NCBI RefSeq assembly: GCF_002838765.1
Contig: NZ_CP025120.1
Span: forward strand, 2,232,001 to 2,296,000
DNA from: Kangiella profundi
GTDB taxonomy: Bacteria; Pseudomonadota; Gammaproteobacteria; Enterobacterales; Kangiellaceae
DNA length: 64,000 nt
Reading direction: 5' to 3'
In this document: in pieces, positions 47,164 to 55,609 of the stretch
Layout of the letters: each line of letters begins with the position of its first letter
Position numbering within the stretch: position 1 is the stretch's first letter
Notes under the pieces: model-generated
Databases searched by the model: none
Told to the model about the DNA's origin: nothing
Seen by the model: the letters and a program-made list of their open reading frames with translations, nothing else
Made by a program: the position numbers and the translations under genes

Positions 47164-47967
47164 ATGGCGCAGACTGCAACAAAACAGTTTATTGATATTG
47201 GGGTTAATCTGACGAGTAATCGCTTCGACAAGGATCGACAGCAAGTCCTCGAGCGAGCCCATGACGCGGGGGTAGAGTCAGTCATTATCACTGGCACCAA
47301 TGCCCGCGAGAGCCAACAGGCATTGGCTATGGCTGAACGCTATGATTGCTATAGTACCGCTGGTTGCCATCCTCATGACGCTGAGCGGATGACATCTAGT
47401 GATTTTAAACTGATTCAATCGCTTCACTCGCAAGACAGAGTCGTCGCCATTGGTGAGTGCGGACTTGATTTTAACCGCAATTTTTCTACTCCAGACAGTC
47501 AGATCCGGGTATTGCATCAACACTTAGAGCTTGCCTGTGAACTGCAGAAGCCTGTATTTCTTCATGAACGTGACGCCAGCGACACTATGTTGGAATTATT
47601 ACTTAAATACAAACAGCAGCTTCCACCAGCCGTCATTCATTGCTTCACAGGCTCCCAGGATGCTCTTGAGCACTATTTGGAGCTAGGCCTATACATTGGT
47701 ATCACAGGCTGGATATGCGACGAGAGACGCGGACAGGAGCTTGCCGACATGGTTCATCTGATACCAGATGACAGGCTAATGATTGAAACCGATGCACCCT
47801 GGCTGACACCAAGAGATTTACGGCCGAAACCAAAAGATGGCCGCAACGAACCCATGTTTTTGCCGCATGTGGCACAAAAGGTAGCGGACTGCCGACAACA
47901 GTCATTGGAACATATTGCCGAAATCACCTATCGAAATTCACAAACTTTTTTCAATTTGCCAAATTAG
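47164..47967 (+). CDS. tatD: TatD-family 3'-5' deoxyribonuclease
   Basis: 267 residues. The TatD-specific N-terminus FIDIGVNLTSNRF replaces HxH; AGCHPHDA, IGECGLDFNR, FLHERDAS, HCFTGS and ETDAPWL complete the metal site. In E. coli tatD is next to tatC; here it is elsewhere, followed by an MFS-acyltransferase gene. Confidence 0.95.
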   Translation: MAQTATKQFIDIGVNLTSNRFDKDRQQVLERAHDAGVESVIITGTNARESQQALAMAERYDCYSTAGCHPHDAERMTSSDFKLIQSLHSQDRVVAIGECGLDFNRNFSTPDSQIRVLHQHLELACELQKPVFLHERDASDTMLELLLKYKQQLPPAVIHCFTGSQDALEHYLELGLYIGITGWICDERRGQELADMVHLIPDDRLMIETDAPWLTPRDLRPKPKDGRNEPMFLPHVAQKVADCRQQSLEHIAEITYRNSQTFFNLPN

Positions 47968-47993
47968 AACAGGAACAATAAGAGGGATAATAA

Positions 47994-49871
47994 GTGGCCA
48001 ACCAGTTTTCATTATTTAAAAAGCGATTCTTTTCATCTTACTTTGTCACACAAGCGTTGGGGGCACTAAATGATAATGTTTATAAAAGCGCTTTATTGAT
48101 TTTTATAGCCTATCAAGCTTCTGAAGAGCTTAATTTAAATTCAGACATGCTCAATAATATTGCCGCCGGACTCTTTATCCTTCCATTCTTTCTATTTTCA
48201 GCAACCGCGGGACAAATTGCAGAAAAGTTTGAAAAGTCAGCGCTCATACGAAAAATTAAACTGTTAGAAATTTGCATAATGACTTGTGCCGTTATTGGCT
48301 TTTACCTGAATAATATCTGGTTTCTATTATTGGTTTTATTTCTGATGGGTTTCCAGTCCAGTTTATTTGGCCCAATTAAATACAGTATTCTTCCCCAACA
48401 CCTTGATGATAGTGAGTTACTCGGTGGTAATGGCCTGGTTGAGATGGGAACATTCCTATCAATTATTATTGGTACCGTTATTGGTGGCATTTTAATTGGA
48501 CGTGGAGACATTGGCGTTCAAGTTTTATCAGGTTTGTTGTTGGCTATTTCAATTACAGGCTACATGGCCAGCAGTAGGATACCTGTCACACCCTCTACGC
48601 AATCAGATCTAAAAATTAACTGGAACCCGATTACCCAGACCTGGAAAACATTTAAATTCGCCCGTCGTCAGAAAGTGGTTTTTCTATCCATCCTTGGCGT
48701 GTCCTGGTTCTGGTTTTATGGCGCAGTTTTTCTTACTCAAATACCAAACTTCACTAAAGTCAGTTTAAACGGCAATGATCTGGTAGCAACAATGATCCTA
48801 GCGACATTCTCTGTTGGGATCGGTTTAGGCTCGGTGCTATGTGAATTCTTATCAGGTCGAAAAGTAGAACTGGGGCTTGTACCATTTGGCGCAATCGGCA
48901 TGACTTGGTTTGCTATTGATATTTTTCTTGCTAACCCACACAGCACTTTCACAGGAGCCTTGTCTCCCGCCGATTACCTAAGCCAGGAAGGTGCCATTAG
49001 AACCTTAATTAATTGTGCCTTCGTTGGTATTTTTGGTGGTTTTTATATTGTTCCTCTGTACGCTTTAATTCAGGAGCGCTGCGAACGTTCACACCTGTCA
49101 CGAGTAATAGCGGGTAACAATATTCTAAATGCCCTTTTCATGGTAATTGCTGCGGTGCTAGGCGCAGTATTGCTCGGCAATGGAATGACCATTCCTCAGT
49201 TCTTTTTATTGGTTGCAATTCTCAATGCTCTGGTCGCCATCTATATTTTCACTCTGGTCCCTGAGTTTTTGATGCGCTTTCTGGTCTGGATCCTTATTCA
49301 CACCATTTATCGAGTTAAAAAGAAAGGCTTAGACAATATCCCAGACGAAGGTGCGCAGGTACTGGTTTGCAATCATGTCAGCTATGTCGATGCGTTGATC
49401 ATTGCGGGAAGTATTCGCCGCCCCGTCCGCTTTGTTATGTATCATAAAATTTTCAAGATACCTGTGTTAAGCTTTATTTTCAGGACGGCAAAAGCGATCC
49501 CAATCGCTGGTGCCAATGAAGACAAAGAGCTACTTAACAAGGCCATGTATCAAATTTCTGAAGCTCTTGAAAATGGTGAAGTGGTTTGTATCTTCCCCGA
49601 AGGTAAGCTGACAACAGATGGTGAAATGAATGTCTTCAAATCTGGTATCGAGAGAATCATTGAAACAACTCCTGTGCCCGTGATTCCGATGGCGTTGCAA
49701 GGTCTCTGGCAGAGTCTATTCAGTCGTAAAAAAGTCAATAAGATTATTGACCGTTTAAAACGTATCCGAACCAAGGTAACATTAATCATTGGCAAACCTA
49801 TTGCTCCTGAGAATATATCGAAAGAATATTTGCAGGATAGAGTGGCGGAGCTTCGGGACAACAAGCCGTAA
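47994..49871 (+). CDS. MFS transporter fused to PlsC-type acyltransferase (LplT/Aas-like)
   Basis: 625 residues, GTG start with GAGGG 7 nt upstream. Residues about 1-430 hold twelve membrane helices of the lysophospholipid-flipping MFS group (NDNVYKSALLIFIAY; GPIKYSILPQ). Residues about 435-620 are a PlsC acyltransferase with NHVSYVDA (HX4D), MYHKIFKIPVLSF and FPEGKLTTDGEMN. The acyl-ACP synthetase domain found in Aas, and in the longer three-part fusions I know, is absent. Likely flips and reacylates lysophospholipids in the inner membrane, taking acyl donors made elsewhere. Confidence 0.88.
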   Translation: MANQFSLFKKRFFSSYFVTQALGALNDNVYKSALLIFIAYQASEELNLNSDMLNNIAAGLFILPFFLFSATAGQIAEKFEKSALIRKIKLLEICIMTCAVIGFYLNNIWFLLLVLFLMGFQSSLFGPIKYSILPQHLDDSELLGGNGLVEMGTFLSIIIGTVIGGILIGRGDIGVQVLSGLLLAISITGYMASSRIPVTPSTQSDLKINWNPITQTWKTFKFARRQKVVFLSILGVSWFWFYGAVFLTQIPNFTKVSLNGNDLVATMILATFSVGIGLGSVLCEFLSGRKVELGLVPFGAIGMTWFAIDIFLANPHSTFTGALSPADYLSQEGAIRTLINCAFVGIFGGFYIVPLYALIQERCERSHLSRVIAGNNILNALFMVIAAVLGAVLLGNGMTIPQFFLLVAILNALVAIYIFTLVPEFLMRFLVWILIHTIYRVKKKGLDNIPDEGAQVLVCNHVSYVDALIIAGSIRRPVRFVMYHKIFKIPVLSFIFRTAKAIPIAGANEDKELLNKAMYQISEALENGEVVCIFPEGKLTTDGEMNVFKSGIERIIETTPVPVIPMALQGLWQSLFSRKKVNKIIDRLKRIRTKVTLIIGKPIAPENISKEYLQDRVAELRDNKP

Positions 49872-49886
49872 CAGGAAAAGTGCAGT

Positions 49887-50447
49887 ATGAAAGTTTTAAA
49901 GTATGGTTTTATTTTTATCGGCACTCTATTTATGGTGCTGGTAGCAATTGGCATTTTCAAAAGAAACTTCGAAAGTAATTCGAGTGTAACCATTGATGCT
50001 CCTGTCGAGCAGGTTTTTGCGGTTTATAATAACCCGCTGTTACTGAATCATTGGGTAGCGGAATTCCATTCTATTGAGAACATCAGCGGTTCTTTAAATG
50101 AAGTTGGTAGCCAATGGCAAATGAATTACCAATCTGCTGAAGGAACTCCGATTAAAATGCAGCACACTCTGACCTCCTATATTGCAAATCAGCAGGTGGG
50201 TTATGACTACTCAAATGAATGGCTAACTGGGACAACACTAGTCACCTTTGAGGGCAGTGACAATGAATCAACTATCGTAACAATGAACCAGCAGTATTCA
50301 GGGAAAGGCATTGTACAAAATGCTATCTTGTTTTTGATTCAGGGAAGTATTGAAGAGGTGAATCAATCCAACTTAGAGCAGCTCAAGAAACTGATTGAAT
50401 CGACCCACCCTGACAAGCTTCAAGATGATGATGAAATTGTACTTTAA
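49887..50447 (+). CDS. SRPBCC-family (polyketide cyclase/START-like) protein with membrane anchor
   Basis: 186 residues. N-terminal membrane helix (about 5-23), then a START-like domain with VTIDAPVEQVFAVYNNP and GTTLVTFEG. Ligand unknown. It follows the MFS-acyltransferase gene by 15 nt, hinting at a lipid-related role, but this is inference. The stop codon shares TTAA with the convergent dtd stop. Confidence 0.8.
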   Translation: MKVLKYGFIFIGTLFMVLVAIGIFKRNFESNSSVTIDAPVEQVFAVYNNPLLLNHWVAEFHSIENISGSLNEVGSQWQMNYQSAEGTPIKMQHTLTSYIANQQVGYDYSNEWLTGTTLVTFEGSDNESTIVTMNQQYSGKGIVQNAILFLIQGSIEEVNQSNLEQLKKLIESTHPDKLQDDDEIVL

Positions 50448-50881
50448 ATCTTTAACTGAAAAGTAACTGGTCCATCATTAATCAGATGGACTTTCATGGC
50501 AGCTCCAAATTGGCCTGATTCGACTTTGTCATAATGTGCTCTGGCCTGACCTACCACATATTCGAACAGCTCTTTACCCACTTGTGGAGGAGCTGCGGAA
50601 GAGAAGCTTGGCCGTAAACCGCTTTGTGTATCAGCAGCAAGAGTAAATTGCGGCACGAGCAACAGTCCACCTTTCACATCCTGTAATGACAGATTCATCT
50701 TATCCTGCTCGTCGCTGAATACTCGGTACTTCAAAATTCGTTGCAATAATTTATCAGCAACTGCCTGGTCGTCGTTTTTTTCAACACCGAGCAAAACCAT
50801 TAGCCCTTGATCAATTTCACCAATAGTTTTGCCTTCTACAACGACTTTTGATTCCAGCACACGCTGTAACAATGCAATCAT
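50444..50881 (-). CDS. dtd: D-aminoacyl-tRNA deacylase
   Basis: 145 residues. Hydrolyses D-Tyr-tRNA and similar mischarged tRNAs. The cross-subunit motif NDGPVTF is intact near the C-terminus. The first motif is VPQFTLAAD: Pro replaces the Ser of the usual SQFTL, which I confirmed in the codon (CCG). The rest of the protein matches well. Confidence 0.95.
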   Translation of the reverse strand: MIALLQRVLESKVVVEGKTIGEIDQGLMVLLGVEKNDDQAVADKLLQRILKYRVFSDEQDKMNLSLQDVKGGLLLVPQFTLAADTQSGLRPSFSSAAPPQVGKELFEYVVGQARAHYDKVESGQFGAAMKVHLINDGPVTFQLKI

Positions 50882-50887
50882 CGATTA

Positions 50888-51256
50888 TTACTCGTCCTTA
50901 TCTTCTTCTTGATTGCTTTGATCTTCGTAAATCATTTCGTCATCATCGACACGCTCTATAATTACAGTTCCATCCTGCCCCGGACGCTCTTCAAGATTCA
51001 TGTCTTCCTTAACCGTTGCATAGGCAAGCTTAATACATTTGGATTGCGAATCAGCAGTAAACTCCTTACCACTCATACACTTGTCAAACTCATATTGCAA
51101 AGCTTCCTCAACAGTTGAATCAAGCATCTGAGCACGATCAGGTGGACCGCCAAACAGGTTACTTAAAGCTTTGGCAGCGTCCACACCTTGTGAAGTCGTA
51201 CAGGCTGACAAAGTTGTCAGAGTAGCGCAAAGCGCTGCAATCTTAATCTGATTCAT
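50888..51256 (-). CDS. Small lipoprotein of unknown function
   Basis: 122 residues. Lipobox LSAC (Cys19) after a short signal peptide. Mature part has two Cys (CMSGKEF, KCIKLA), maybe a disulfide, and a very acidic C-terminal tail ending EEDKDE. No family recognised. It is 6 nt upstream of dtd, probably co-transcribed. Confidence 0.75.
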   Translation of the reverse strand: MNQIKIAALCATLTTLSACTTSQGVDAAKALSNLFGGPPDRAQMLDSTVEEALQYEFDKCMSGKEFTADSQSKCIKLAYATVKEDMNLEERPGQDGTVIIERVDDDEMIYEDQSNQEEDKDE

Positions 51257-51396
51257 AAAAGACCTTTTTGTAATTTATTGCTTATATGATTGATATCACT
51301 GCAATTGGTTGCAACTATTTTTCATAGATACAAAAAGTGTAACGATTTTATTAACTTATTGCTAACTCATTCACTCGAATTGATAATTTGGTGATA

Positions 51397-51436
51397 TAAA
51401 AAAAACCGCTACCTGTTAACCAGATAGCGGCTTTTT
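51397..51436 (-). terminator. typA: Terminator after typA
   Basis: On the minus strand CCGCTA / TAGCGG arms with further inner pairing (CTG/CAG) and a run of T. Confidence 0.8.
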
Positions 51437-51451
51437 AAAGCTCTTATAGAC

Positions 51452-53275
51452 TTAAGATGCTTTTGGAGGTCGACTCGCACGCTTACGATCCGATTCTGTA
51501 AGATGCTTCTTACGCAAACGAATACTATTAGGCGTTACTTCGACCAGTTCATCATCGTTGATAAATTCTAATGCCTGCTCTAGAGTCAACTTAACCGGCG
51601 GTGTTAGAACCTGAGCTTCGTCTGTTCCAGAAGCACGAACGTTGGTAAGCTGCTTGCCTTTCAGACAATTAACCGTCAAGTCATTTGAGCGACTGTGAAT
51701 ACCAACGATCTGCCCTTCATAAACTTCATCACCGTGCTTTGCAAACAGACGGCCACGCTCTTGAAGGTTAAACAAGGCGTTGGTCAGTGCTTTACCGGTC
51801 ATGTTGGCAATCAACACACCACTTGCTCTTTGACCAATGTCACCGCCTTTGTGTGGGCCGTAATGATCAAATGTGTGGTACATCAGGCCAGAACCCGACG
51901 TTAGCGTCATAAACTCGGTCTGAAAGCCAATCAGCCCACGGCTAGGCATCATAAAATCTAAACGAACACGGCCTTTTCCATCAGGAGACATGTTTGTAAG
52001 CTCCGCTTTACGCGTGCCCATACGCTCCATGACACTACCCTGATGCTCTTCTTCCACATCAATAGTGACTGTTTCATAAGGCTCCTGCAGCTTGCCATCA
52101 ATCACCTTCAAGATAACTTCAGGACGAGATACCGCCAGCTCATAGCCCTCTCGGCGCATATTCTCAATCAAGATACCAAGATGAAGTTCACCGCGACCAG
52201 AAACACGGAACTTATCCGGATCGTCAGTTTCCTCAACTCGCAAGGCCACATTATGAACAAGCTCCTGTTGCAAACGTTCAAGGATATTACGTGAAGTAAC
52301 ATACTTGCCTTCTTTACCAGCAAAAGGAGAGGTGTTGACCTGAAAAGTCATGGTTACTGTTGGCTCATCCACTGACAATGGCGGTAGAGCTTCAACGGTA
52401 TTTTGATCACAGATAGTATCTGAAATCTTTAGTTCACCCAATCCGGTGATCGCAATAATGTCACCAGCGTCAGCTGAATCGACTTCATGGCGTTCAAGAC
52501 CCAGATAACCTAATACCTGACCAACTTTACCATTACGCTTGCTTCCATCAGCGCTGACAATTGTTACCTGTTGGTTTTGCTTAACAGAACCGCGTTTTAC
52601 TCGACCGACACCAATAACACCTACATAAGAATTATAGTCCAGCTGAGAGATCTGCATCTGGAAGCCGCCTTCAGCATTTGCCGGTGGTGGTGCAACATTG
52701 TTGACGATAGCTTCAAACAATGGTTGCATATTCTCGCCAACCGTATCCGCATCACGGCTAGCCCAGCCATTCAGGGCAGAAGCATAAACTACCTCAAAGT
52801 CCAGCTGTTCGTCAGTAGCGCCTAAGTTATCAAACAGGTCAAAAACCTGATCCATAACCCAGTCAGGACGCGCACCAGGTTTATCAATTTTATTGATAAC
52901 CAGAATTGGTTTAAGGCCTTGCGCAAATGCTTTTTGAGTCACAAAACGAGTCTGAGGCATCGGACCTTCAGCCGCATCAACCAACAGTAGAACAGAATCT
53001 ACCATCGACATAACACGCTCTACTTCACCACCGAAATCAGCGTGTCCAGGGGTGTCAACGATGTTAATACGGTAATCATTCCATTTGATGGCGGTATTTT
53101 TTGCCAAAATAGTAATGCCACGCTCTTTTTCAAGATCGTTTGAATCCATTACACGCTCTTGAGGGCCAGCGCGTTCGCCCAAGGTGCCCGATTGCTCCAA
53201 CAGCTTGTCAACTAGAGTTGTTTTGCCGTGGTCAACGTGGGCAATAATCGCAATATTGCGTAACTTATCGATCAT
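51452..53275 (-). CDS. typA: Ribosome-associated GTPase TypA/BipA
   Basis: 607 residues from ATG 53275 ([21 protein letters not shown]), the family N-terminus; an in-frame ATG at 53305 adds an unsupported ten residues. G1 [10 protein letters not shown]3 [16 protein letters not shown]4 NKID, then EF-G-like domains and the BipA-specific C-terminal part. Acts in ribosome assembly and stress adaptation. A terminator-like hairpin with a promoter-like element lies just upstream. Confidence 0.97.
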   Translation of the reverse strand: MIDKLRNIAIIAHVDHGKTTLVDKLLEQSGTLGERAGPQERVMDSNDLEKERGITILAKNTAIKWNDYRINIVDTPGHADFGGEVERVMSMVDSVLLLVDAAEGPMPQTRFVTQKAFAQGLKPILVINKIDKPGARPDWVMDQVFDLFDNLGATDEQLDFEVVYASALNGWASRDADTVGENMQPLFEAIVNNVAPPPANAEGGFQMQISQLDYNSYVGVIGVGRVKRGSVKQNQQVTIVSADGSKRNGKVGQVLGYLGLERHEVDSADAGDIIAITGLGELKISDTICDQNTVEALPPLSVDEPTVTMTFQVNTSPFAGKEGKYVTSRNILERLQQELVHNVALRVEETDDPDKFRVSGRGELHLGILIENMRREGYELAVSRPEVILKVIDGKLQEPYETVTIDVEEEHQGSVMERMGTRKAELTNMSPDGKGRVRLDFMMPSRGLIGFQTEFMTLTSGSGLMYHTFDHYGPHKGGDIGQRASGVLIANMTGKALTNALFNLQERGRLFAKHGDEVYEGQIVGIHSRSNDLTVNCLKGKQLTNVRASGTDEAQVLTPPVKLTLEQALEFINDDELVEVTPNSIRLRKKHLTESDRKRASRPPKAS

Positions 53276-53291
53276 AAATTTCTCAAAGGTG

Positions 53292-53328
53292 AAAAAATGG
53301 CGCATATTCTATACTAGATAGCGCCATT
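53292..53328 (-). terminator. Terminator of the downstream cyclase gene in the typA leader
   Basis: On the minus strand AATGGCGC / GCGCCATT pair with a 17-nt loop, and six T follow. It ends 17 nt before the typA start. It probably ends transcription of the upstream diguanylate cyclase gene. Confidence 0.6.
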
Positions 53329-53346
53329 CGCACAGAAAATAGTCAA
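53317..53346 (-). promoter_or_regulatory. typA: Candidate typA promoter overlapping the terminator
   Basis: -35 TTGACT (53346-53341) and, at 18-nt spacing, GCTATC (53322-53317) or at 20 nt TATCTA. The transcript would start inside the hairpin loop, so the hairpin would not form in typA mRNA. Confidence 0.4.
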
Positions 53347-53447
53347 TTTAATTTCAGGTATGATGAGAGTACGAAAGATTATCTATAGATATCAGCTAGA
53401 TAGGAAGTTTTTCGTAAAGCTCGATTAAGTTCAGGAAACTGTCAGCT

Positions 53448-55586
53448 CTATTGGCTTGCACAGGTAATACGATTTCTACCGTTATTCTTGCTTTGGTATA
53501 ACAGTTCATCGGCTTTTGAGACCAAGTGATGATATCCAATATTAAAATCGTTCTCCAGGCTGTAGACGCCTATGCTAATGGTCAGGTTGACGAAATTGCC
53601 ATTAGCGGGAACTCTGTGTCCAGCAATTTTCTTCCTAAATTCCTCAAGCATTCTACAATGTTTATCGATGTTTCCCCCTGATAGAAAAACAACAAATTCT
53701 TCACCACCATATCGGGCCACAAAGTCAGTTTCCCTTTGGAAGTGCTCCTTTAATTCCTTGGCTATCATAACTAGGCAGTTATCACCGACCGAATGTCCCC
53801 AGGTATCATTGACTACCTTAAAGTGATCAACATCTAAAATAGCAAACGTTAATGGCGTTTTGTTACGGCAACTCAACTTAAAAATTTCATACACAGATTT
53901 CTCAAAACCACGTCGGTTAAATATTTTGGTTAAGTCATCTTCAACACTCATCTTTTCTAGTTTCTCATTCATTTCAACTAGCTCTGATGTTTTTATTTCG
54001 ACTTCTCTTTTTAAACTTTCCTGATATTCAAGCGTGAGATACTGAGCCTCTTTAAGCTGCTCTCTGACTGACTCGATTTCAAGGCTGGTTTGGATATTAC
54101 TAGCAGAGTCCTGAATAGGTCTGTGAGCAGCAAAATTTCTAACAAGATTTTCCAGTGGCTTAGTTATTTGTTTTGAGAAACGACGAGTAACAGCAAGTGA
54201 CAGAATGGCAATGAAAAGCAAGATAATGGTCAGGCGTAAAAAATTATGACCGTATGAGCCTATCAGAATAGAAGGTTCGGCCAGAGCAACCACCCGCCAT
54301 CCATAACCCGTTGTAGCGGCGTGATATAGGTACTGTTTACCTTTTAACTCAAATATTCTCATTCTATTGGTAAACGTAGGACTTATATCGACTATTTCAA
54401 AGTGATCCAACGTATTTAAGTTAAGTTCCGGAGAAGAATAAATAATATTTTTATTTTGATCCTTGATGATAATATGCCCATCGGAAACAGACATGCTTTC
54501 TTCTATGTTCTCAAACTTTGGAATATTTAAAGACCCTTCTACTATTCCAAGAAACTGATTGTTTTCATTCAGTATAGGCACACTTATTGCAATTATTGGG
54601 TCATCACCAAAACCTCGACCTTGAAACACTTCAGAGACATATGCTCTTAATTCTGTTTTGGGGACTTTGAAGTAATCTCTATCAATTACTTTTCTTTTTT
54701 CTTCAGTTTCAGATTTAATATTGTTATAAAATTCCGCAGGAGAACCACTAATAATCAATCCAGATTGGTTTGCAATCAGCATTGTTATAAAACCGTTGTA
54801 TATCTGATTCCATTTATTAAGCATCACGTCCCGTTCAACGTCTGTAAGATCATTCTGCAGAACCACTGCCTCGAGACTTCTTAGAGAATTTAAATGGTAA
54901 TCAACATAGTTTGTTAGGTAACTTACATAATGCTCTGTACGCGTTTTCAGTACATTTTCCATCTGTTTTTCAGTATTGTCTGCCGCAGAGTCTGACAAGA
55001 ACAAAGATATAATTAGAGCTGGTAGCGAAATACTATTCAGGGACAACTCAAAAACTCGATCCGATAACTTCGGAGCTTCAGGCTCCGCAGCTGCCGAAAA
55101 CAATCTCAACGGAATAAAGGGTTTCAAAAGCGCAGCGATTGATACGATCAAGACCCCATTAACAGCCTGCTTTAGTAAGATTACCTGTATAAAGTCTCCA
55201 GATGTCACATCATAAATATACTTAATTGTTAAATAGGTAATAGGTATACCCAGTATCACCCAGAAAATAACATCGGCTAGCAGTAACAAGACTCCTTTTC
55301 TAAGAAAGGCATTTAAAACGAAAATTTCAAGAATGGCTGATACAAAAAAAGTGTAATTTCCTGTTTCGTATACAAGACCCGTCGATGTGATTATGGATGC
55401 GAAAACTGCTGGATAAAAACCTCGGGTTATTAAACAGATAATGACAAATACTTCGCCAAGGTGGAGACTAAGGTTTCCGTATAACGGGATAATAAACCAG
55501 AGATTGGTTATTAAACCAAGTAGCCCATAAACTCCTCCTAACAAAAGAGCCTTTTCATTAAATGTTCTTGGTGCCGCCTGATCCAA
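53448..55586 (-). CDS. Membrane diguanylate cyclase A (N-terminal membrane sensor, Cache-like, GGDEF)
   Basis: 712 residues, TTG start at 55586: the codon two upstream is a stop (TAA), and AAGGA lies 7 nt before. About six membrane helices (13-165), a periplasmic Cache-type sensor (about 200-445), a further helix, a coiled-coil linker, and a GGDEF domain. The active site is RYGGEEFVVF; RETD five residues earlier is an intact inhibitory I-site (RxxD). Makes c-di-GMP from GTP with product inhibition. Paralog of the gene 23 nt upstream; presumably a tandem duplication. Confidence 0.92.
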   Translation of the reverse strand: MDQAAPRTFNEKALLLGGVYGLLGLITNLWFIIPLYGNLSLHLGEVFVIICLITRGFYPAVFASIITSTGLVYETGNYTFFVSAILEIFVLNAFLRKGVLLLLADVIFWVILGIPITYLTIKYIYDVTSGDFIQVILLKQAVNGVLIVSIAALLKPFIPLRLFSAAAEPEAPKLSDRVFELSLNSISLPALIISLFLSDSAADNTEKQMENVLKTRTEHYVSYLTNYVDYHLNSLRSLEAVVLQNDLTDVERDVMLNKWNQIYNGFITMLIANQSGLIISGSPAEFYNNIKSETEEKRKVIDRDYFKVPKTELRAYVSEVFQGRGFGDDPIIAISVPILNENNQFLGIVEGSLNIPKFENIEESMSVSDGHIIIKDQNKNIIYSSPELNLNTLDHFEIVDISPTFTNRMRIFELKGKQYLYHAATTGYGWRVVALAEPSILIGSYGHNFLRLTIILLFIAILSLAVTRRFSKQITKPLENLVRNFAAHRPIQDSASNIQTSLEIESVREQLKEAQYLTLEYQESLKREVEIKTSELVEMNEKLEKMSVEDDLTKIFNRRGFEKSVYEIFKLSCRNKTPLTFAILDVDHFKVVNDTWGHSVGDNCLVMIAKELKEHFQRETDFVARYGGEEFVVFLSGGNIDKHCRMLEEFRKKIAGHRVPANGNFVNLTISIGVYSLENDFNIGYHHLVSKADELLYQSKNNGRNRITCASQ

Positions 55587-55609
55587 TGATTATTCCTTAG
55601 TTATTTTTT

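Noticed and set aside
53276..53305. Upstream ATG of typA
   Set aside because: Adds ten residues not found in Bip[14 protein letters not shown] is the normal start.
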